Assembly (NCBI GenBank): GCA_037074615.1
Contig: CM073518.1
Location: 2,046,001-2,110,000 of the forward strand
Length of the DNA: 64,000 nt
Direction of reading: 5' to 3'
DNA from: Leucaena leucocephala
Lineage: Eukaryota > Streptophyta > Magnoliopsida > Fabales > Fabaceae
A program made the translations under genes and the position numbers. The first letter of the stretch is position 1, and each line of letters begins with the position of its first letter. The notes beneath the pieces were generated by a model. The model made no database searches. It was not told where the DNA came from and saw nothing but the letters and a program-made list of their open reading frames with translations. This document shows, piece by piece, positions 58,117 through 64,000 of this stretch.

Positions 58117-59613
58117 TTAATTATAATTCTCCCTCTAAAAATTTAACTCGATTAAAATTTAGTTATTAATTTTATTTTTATAATTTTATCTAAATTATCT
58201 ATAACCCATGTCAAGTCACCACTCAGTTATTCAACATGGCCAAAAATACTATTTAATGTGTGTTTGGATAAATTTTTAGAAAAAGACTTATAAAAAAAAT
58301 TTAAATAGCTTTTAAAAAATAACTTTTAGAAAAAAATTTATAAAATAAATAATTTTAAATAAATGAGTGTTTAGATAGTTATTATTAAAAAAAAATTGTA
58401 ATTGAAAAATTATTAAAAAAAATATAATTTTATTAAAAGTATGAGAGAGGATAAGAAAGAGAGAGGAGAGAGGGTAGAGAAGATAGAAGAGAGATGAGAG
58501 ATAATGAAAAAGATAGATGAGAGATAAAAGATAGTAGAAAATATAGAGGAGAGAGGAGAGATAGTGAAAAAAATAGAGAAAAGAATAAAGAGGGTGTAAG
58601 AAAAAGTAAAAATAAAATAATAATTAAATAGTTTATAAACTCTTTTATTGTTCTAAAAGTTACTCTGAGTAACTTATCTAAAATTATAATTTTAAACTAT
58701 AATTTAATCAATAATTTTTTATATAAATATAATTATTTGTTTTAATTTTTTTTAAACTAATATTATGTCAAAAGGACTTTTAAAATTAAAATTATGATTT
58801 TCATTAAACCAATCAGGCCCTTAAAATCGTTTTATGGCTTACTACTCAGCTCCTTGGTGCCAGATGTATTTGATAGAAAATTGGAAAAAATACAAAGCGC
58901 CTTCCTCGTTAGACGCAGAGTGAGAAGAAGAAGACGGGGTGGTAAGAGCTCTGGAGAGGAATATGGAAGGATCTTTGATGATGGGGTTGTGACGTTCAAT
59001 GGCTCGTTGGAAGATGAGCAATTGGAGGAGCAGAAAACTTGATCCATGCTAACACATATTGCTGCAGAAGCTTTGGGAACTACTGAGGACGTCTATGCCT
59101 TTCATCTTTGGATAATGATGATAGAGACAAATTAGTGGTTTTGAGGTTCTGTAGAGGTAGACTTTACACATGAAAGACTGAATGCCGATGAGTTTTAGTA
59201 ACCTTTGATTGTTGGGGGTAACTGGGCGTGAGTGAGAAGAAGAAGAAGAATCTGGAAATCGTGAAAACATAGTCATCTTTATGGACGCACCTTCTTCGTT
59301 AGGAGATCTGAACGAGTTTTTGGCGTCGACTGGGTTTTGATGAGTTATCCTTCTTTTTTGTTAATTTTCTCCTTTCGCCACCTCTGGAAATTAAATCAGA
59401 TGCGTTATTTTCCCCACACACCCCAACCCCTAATTTTCTATCAAATACATCTGGCACCAAGGAGCTGAGTTGTAAGCCATAAAACGATTTTGAATAGTGT
59501 TTTTTGGCCAATGACCCGATGACTTGGCATGGGTTATAGATTATTTAGATAAAATTATAAAAAATTAAAAACTTGAGTTTTAATTGAGTTAAAAGTTAAG
59601 AGAGCAAGTTATA
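58117..59613. mobile_element. Inverted-repeat element with unique centre, left arm split by a MITE
   Basis: The left arm (58117-58256 continued at 58822-58880) and right arm (59437-59613, inverted) share ATAATTTTATCTAAAT, CTATAACCCATG, GGCCAAAAA, AAATCGTTTTATGGCTTAC and CAGCTCCTTGGTGCCAGATG. The remaining centre (about 58890-59430) is not repeated and is less AT-rich; it includes a Lys/Arg/Glu-rich frame with no recognisable family. Size and long arms suggest a Mutator-like or foldback element carrying foreign sequence. I found no transposase. Confidence 0.6.
58254..58824. mobile_element. Tourist-like MITE, copy 4, nested in an inverted-repeat arm
   Basis: The 565-bp element (58257-58821) begins TGTGTGTTTGGATAAA, ends CAATCAGGCCCT, contains the same purine-only tract (about 58440-58600), and is flanked by TAA at 58254-58256 and 58822-58824. 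The opposite arm of the host inverted repeat, near 59493, has the uninterrupted counterpart ACTATTCAAAATCG, which shows that exactly one TAA-like triplet was duplicated on insertion. Confidence 0.85.
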
Positions 59614-59932
59614 ATTGAGATACTGAATTCTATGAATGACTCAAATCTTTCATGGAATAAAAGATTAATTTTTTCTATTATTTTAACAGGCAATTTCTAT
59701 TCCATTGCTCGCATTCTGCCTCTCTCTGATGCTCCCGGCTACCTTCTCCCCTCTCCCGCGGATACCATCCAGGTTCATTCTCTTTTAAGTTTTTTCTCCC
59801 TTCCTCCCTTACTCTCTTCCTTTCACTTTTCCCATTGTACTATGGAAACATCTCGTCCGTCGTCTAGCCCACGCCGATCTCCCTTCCGTCGGGACTATCT
59901 TGTAGACGTGTTGCAAATTAGGAAATATGGAT

Positions 59933-62900
59933 ATGTCGGGTGCTCAGTCGGGACTATCTCTTGGCTTAAACGCTCAGATTTCGTCACCGACTTTGGCAGG
60001 CCATGTTGATGATAATTTAGCTTCCTTTTGAGAGAATTCGAGCTTTCGTATTTCCTCCAATACATCCCCTTTTGTTTCGTTGCAGTTGCTTGAGGAAAAA
60101 TACGACAAGGTTAGGGTCAAATCCAGTGAAGAAACAGAGGAGGAAGAAGAAGAGGAAGGAACAGTGGAAGATGAAGCTATCGACTTTATGGGTCGGCCTG
60201 TGTGTGCGAACAGGAAATTAGAGGGGCAGCCGAATTTCCCTTCGAATCCTCCGAAGCGGCTTGGTGCCGAGTCGGGGCTTGACGCTACTCGAGCTTCAGT
60301 GCAGGCTTTGGCGAATCAGCCAATGGAGGTAGCTGACCCCGAGATTCATGAAATAATGGAGAAGGAAAAGCGGAGACAGTTCACAGGAATAGAATTGATT
60401 GATTCTCAGAACTTTGTATGCAGAGCTGTCATGGAGGCTTTGGGAAGTCATTTGACGAACAAGTACTCTGAAGGAATGCCTGGAGCCAAATACTACACAG
60501 GGAATGAGTTTATTGATCAGATGCTGTAAGCGTGCATTGGGTGCATTTGATCTCCATCCAAGCAAGTGGGGCGTGAACGTTCAGCCTTACTCGTGCAGTT
60601 CTGCCAACTTTGCCGTGTACACTGGTCTATTACATCTAGGGGATAGAATTAAGGTTTTGGATCTGCCATCCGGTGGGCATCTGAGTCATGGATATTATAC
60701 CCACAGTGGAAAGAAGATTTTTGCGGCATCAATATTCTTTGAAACTCTTGCCTAAAAAGTCAATACTCTAACAAGCTTCTTAGACTATGACAAGCTTGAA
60801 GAAAAAGCCTGCGATTTTCGCCCCAAACTACTTATATGCGGAGGCAGTTCGTATCCTAGAGAATGGGATTATGCAAGGTTTAGGAAGATTGCTGATAAGT
60901 GTGGGACTGTTTTGATTTGTGACATGGCTCATATTAGCGGGCTTGTGGCAGCTAAGGTTTGTGTCGAGTTATTTCCTTTCCAACACTTGGCTTCTTTTTT
61001 TTTTCAATAATTAATCGCGCTTGTGTGATAATACTGACGCTTTCATTTAATTTCATTTGGAAGTTAGAGGTAGTTCGGTCTGTGTGTTTAAAACATGTAA
61101 GAGATAGTTCATATCTTCTTTCTGGGAAATAGGACAATTGAACTGAATTAACATCTTCTGACTAGTCTTCTGTCTCGCTGGTGTTTTAGAGATACTTTTG
61201 CCATATTCCCAAGGCAGTAGTATTAACTAGTAAAACTAGTTAACTAGTAATATCTTTAGAGATATTAACTAGTAATATCTCTAGAGAGTAGAGACAAGTG
61301 TATGATTCTGGACCAATTTCTTCTTAAAGCAGGAATAAAACATAACAAAACAAAATGGCCTTTTCTTTCTTGATTATTCTTTTTTACCCTAATTAGATGT
61401 ATGGGTCTTGTATAAAGTCTCTAAAGCATGCAGGAGGCATACTATTCATGACTCCTTATGAACAGTTTAGTTTCCACTGACTTCTATATAGATATTGATC
61501 TTGATATTGAATATTGATGATGATATTGATATTGATCATTGATTATTGACGAACAGTATAGTCTCCACTAACTTTTATATATATTGTAACATTGATGATG
61601 ATCCCGCACTTGTTCTACAGAAATTTCTACTATAAATTAAAACGCACTTAATTTTGGGACCAAGTGGCCAATTGTCATCCATTTCACTAAATCTCCTTCA
61701 TGAAGATTACTAATGGCAGATGGATCCGCTAAACTATTCACATTTATCCAGTGAGAGTCAAATTGCTTATGCTGATCAAGAAGTATGCATTGGTTATACT
61801 TGGATTTCTGATAGGTCTGTAAATTGAAGAAATCTAAAATGTATTTGTGTTATGTTGAAAGTTTGGAATTCCTTTATATTTAGTTATTAGTTCCTTTCCT
61901 GGTAAGCTATTTGCATTTAGCAGTCTACTGTTGAATGTGTTTATAACCATGTTGACGTCGGATTTCCCAGGAAGTTGCTAGCCCATTTGATTACTGTGAT
62001 ATTGTTACTTCAACAAACCACAAAAGTCTCCGAGGTCCAAGGGGAGGTATCATCTTTTATAGGAAAGGTCCAAAACCTAGGAAGCAAGGCCTTGCTCTTA
62101 ATCATGGGGATGATGGTAATTATGACTTGGAGGAAAAGATAAACTTTATATCCATCCTTACGAGGAGGCCCGCACAATAATCATATTGCTGCTCTTGCCA
62201 TAGCCTTAAAACAAGTTGCAACTTCAGAGTACAAAGTATATATGCAACAGGTGAGGAAAAATGCACAGGCCTTAGCATCTGCTTTGCTGAAAAGAAAATG
62301 CAGACTGGTAACTGATGGCACCGACAATCACTTGTTGTTCTGGGACCTTACTGCACTCAGCTTACTTGATATTCTTCCAATCTGTCTAATTTTGTTTCAA
62401 CATTTATAATAAAAAAGTATACTAGAAATGCATTTAAAATGATTGTGCTGAATTTTACTTGGGCCACCTTCAGATTTGAGAGCAGCGTCACTTGCTGAGC
62501 TTTTTCTCTCAATTTTCTCGTCTACTGTGTCTTGGTTGAATTTCACTTTCCCTAGTGGTAAAGTGAATGAGTCAAACTATTGGCATTGTTTTCCCCCTCC
62601 TTATAATCATGTTACTTGTACTAATGATACACTCACTTGTTACCAGTCCAACAGGATCAATGACTAGTTGTTTATTTATCTTTGTGCGGTGCACAGCTGT
62701 TCTCTAAGCCCAGATATTGTTTTTAGTTTTAACCAACATTTTCCTTGCTGAGAGATCCTATTTTCGGAGTAGCATGTGTTATTTATCTATGTATCCGGAT
62801 AGTTGCTAACATTGTTCTTTCCTCTTCTCTCATAAATTATGTCATGGTTGAACTTGGTATAAGCATGCTTTCTAATTTGTTTTACTATCTATTGCAGATA

Positions 62901-63549
62901 GAAACTATGAGGAGGTCTGTGAGGCTTGTAACATCACCCTCAACAAATGTGCCATTTATGGTTCTATTTCACCTGGAAGAGTGAGAATCGGTGAGCTGCC
63001 GTGCCATAGTACAATCTGAAATTATGGATTAGTTTTTTAGCTACCTGATTTTTATGGTTAGAGACCTAGATATTGTTGCAGATCCAATTTCCATATATTT
63101 TGAACAAGGGTCCTAATTTTTTTACGGGATTTAATTTGCAGCAAATGAGAAAACATCTATAATGCTTGCCTCGAGCTATGGTTCCATAATCATGGATAAT
63201 CACTTTTTACTACAAATCCAATTTTTTTCTTGGAGTTCTTAGGGGGACTATATGGCTGTATATTTTTTCTGTCTAATCCAACCAAGATTGGATTTTCTTA
63301 GTGTTCTTTTATTTCACTGGTGCTCATGTGCCTTATTTCATGGATGTTCAGGTACTCCTGCAGTGAAATCAAGAGGTTGCTTGGAGGATGATTTTGAGAT
63401 CATAGCTAATTTTCTTCTGAAGGCAGCACAGATTACCAGCAATATACAGAAGGAATACGGAAAATCTTGTAAAGATTTCCTCAAAGGTCTTCAAAATAAT
63501 AAAGATATCGTTGATATTTGCTTCTGAGCTTCCAATACCAGCATTTGAT
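59933..63549 (+). pseudogene. Serine hydroxymethyltransferase, SHM6/SHM7 type, decayed
   Basis: Homology to plant SHM6/SHM7 runs along the strand: MSGAQSGLSLGLNAQISSPT (59933), the acidic linker, PMEVADPEIHEIMEKEKRRQ, RAVMEALGSHLTNKYSEGMP, KWGVNVQPYSCSSANFAVYT, LLICGGSSYPREWDYARF (exon to 60956), DYCDIVTSTNHKSLRGPRGG (from 61971), NNHIAALAIALKQVATSEYK, ITLNKCAIYG...SPGRVRIG (62898-62990) and GTPAVKSRGCLEDDFEIIAN (from 63352). Breaks: TGA at 60029-60031, an apparent 11-nt deletion near 60521, TAA replacing a Tyr codon at 60753-60755, a frameshift near 62150, loss of WDLTPMGLTG-like sequence after about 62370, and a C-terminal frameshift near 63517. The catalytic Glu of SENF is Gln (LIDSQNF); the PLP Lys is kept. 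It retains introns, so it is a decayed gene, not a retrocopy. Confidence 0.9.
61204..61605. repeat. Simple and tandem repeats in the SHMT relic intron
   Basis: ATTAACTAGTAATATCT is repeated at about 61207-61285. (GATATT)n-like sequence lies at 61490-61550, and GAACAGT-TAGT-TCCACT-ACTT-TATATA occurs twice (about 61459 and 61550). These lie between the exons ending 60956 and starting 61971. Confidence 0.6.
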
Positions 63550-64000
63550 ATTTTATTCAAACCAGTATAGTAGGCAGTCTCCACATTTTGCATTGTTACC
63601 AATTCACTCGGTTTTGCTCTTGGGCTTACTCTGATCTTCGCCAGGGAAGCTCCTTTGGATCACACACAAATGGCACACAGATTATGTTTCCTCGGCTTAC
63701 ATCATTACTTAGTAACAGTTTCTCAGGGCTTATATTCTGTACAAAAATATCCCCTTACCACAAATTTTATAGATACCCGTTGCTTGTTTATGGAAGAAAC
63801 TACTGTAATTAGAGGAATTCATTCAGGAGAGCTCTTTTGAGTGCGCCTTGTTCTAGGGACTACACGTTGTTAGTTTCTTTAATCTAGAGGAACAATTAAT
63901 AGTTAAATGAAAACGTGGGAACATTTTGCAATTCTAGTTTTTTGTACTTTGTGGGAAGATCTCAAGAGCTGTTGTATTGACTTGGGTTCTTTTCTCTTTT
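63550..64000. other. Downstream flank of the SHMT relic; no gene seen
   Basis: The overlapping short frames at 63588-63840 show no recognisable similarity. Nothing else can be supported up to the window edge. Confidence 0.4.

Noticed and set aside
59933..63549. Possibility that the SHMT locus is functional with unusual splicing
   Set aside because: The breaks fall within conserved exon blocks (TGA, 11-nt loss, Tyr-to-stop, later frameshifts) and cannot be removed by plausible GT-AG introns without deleting core residues.
1..64000. CRISPR arrays, bacterial operons, rRNA or phage-type systems
   Set aside because: Nothing of this kind is present; the gene structures are typical of a plant nuclear genome.

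Overview
The window is plant nuclear DNA, most probably from a woody dicot. The genes have many short AT-rich introns with GT-AG borders. The proteins are plant-type: MEKK1-like kinase, miR160-regulated ARF17, chloroplast GrpE, and a GT31 galactosyltransferase with a plant N-terminal domain. The spaces between genes are AT-rich and full of small non-autonomous transposons. I cannot name the species.

Layout. The left edge cuts a MEKK1-type MAPKKK gene (- strand, first coding exon 659-1587). About 5.7 kb of MITE- and SINE-bearing spacer follows, then a five-exon gene for a 614-aa Ser-rich plant protein (7277-10450, +). Next is a TMEM50-family membrane protein (12330-14730, -). From 15.5 to 17.8 kb lie gene debris: an RNase H relic of a LINE, a broken saccharopine-dehydrogenase-like gene and an inverted pair of related fragments. 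A 19-exon gene encodes a 1423-aa protein with two PHD/extended-PHD modules (18943-29958, +). A complete MYST histone acetyltransferase of the HAM1/HAM2 type comes 1.5 kb later (31470-35706, +). Then come a single-exon 208-aa plant protein (37258-37884, -) and an 11-exon beta-1,3-galactosyltransferase (41275-44069, -). After a 5-kb spacer with a clean Tourist-like MITE comes ARF17 (49295-52424, +) with a miR160 site and two upstream ORFs. Chloroplast GrpE follows (53469-56825, +). A nest of three inverted-repeat elements fills 57.6-59.6 kb. A decayed SHM6/7-type serine hydroxymethyltransferase fills 59.9-63.5 kb.

How genes relate. These are independent eukaryotic transcription units, not an operon. 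Two neighbours act on chromatin (the double PHD/ePHD reader and the MYST acetyltransferase). From memory, homologues map to several Arabidopsis blocks: At4g08500/At4g08510, At1g36xxx and At1g778xx. That would fit an ancestral gene order later split in Arabidopsis by polyploidy and gene loss.

Most notable: two GC-AG introns supported by protein conservation; an ARF17 upstream ORF ending 3 nt before the main ATG; a MITE whose TAA target duplication is shown by the uninterrupted opposite arm of the inverted repeat it entered; two copies of one SINE family, one with a near-perfect target-site duplication; and a SHMT relic that has lost its reading frame and also the conserved active-site Glu.
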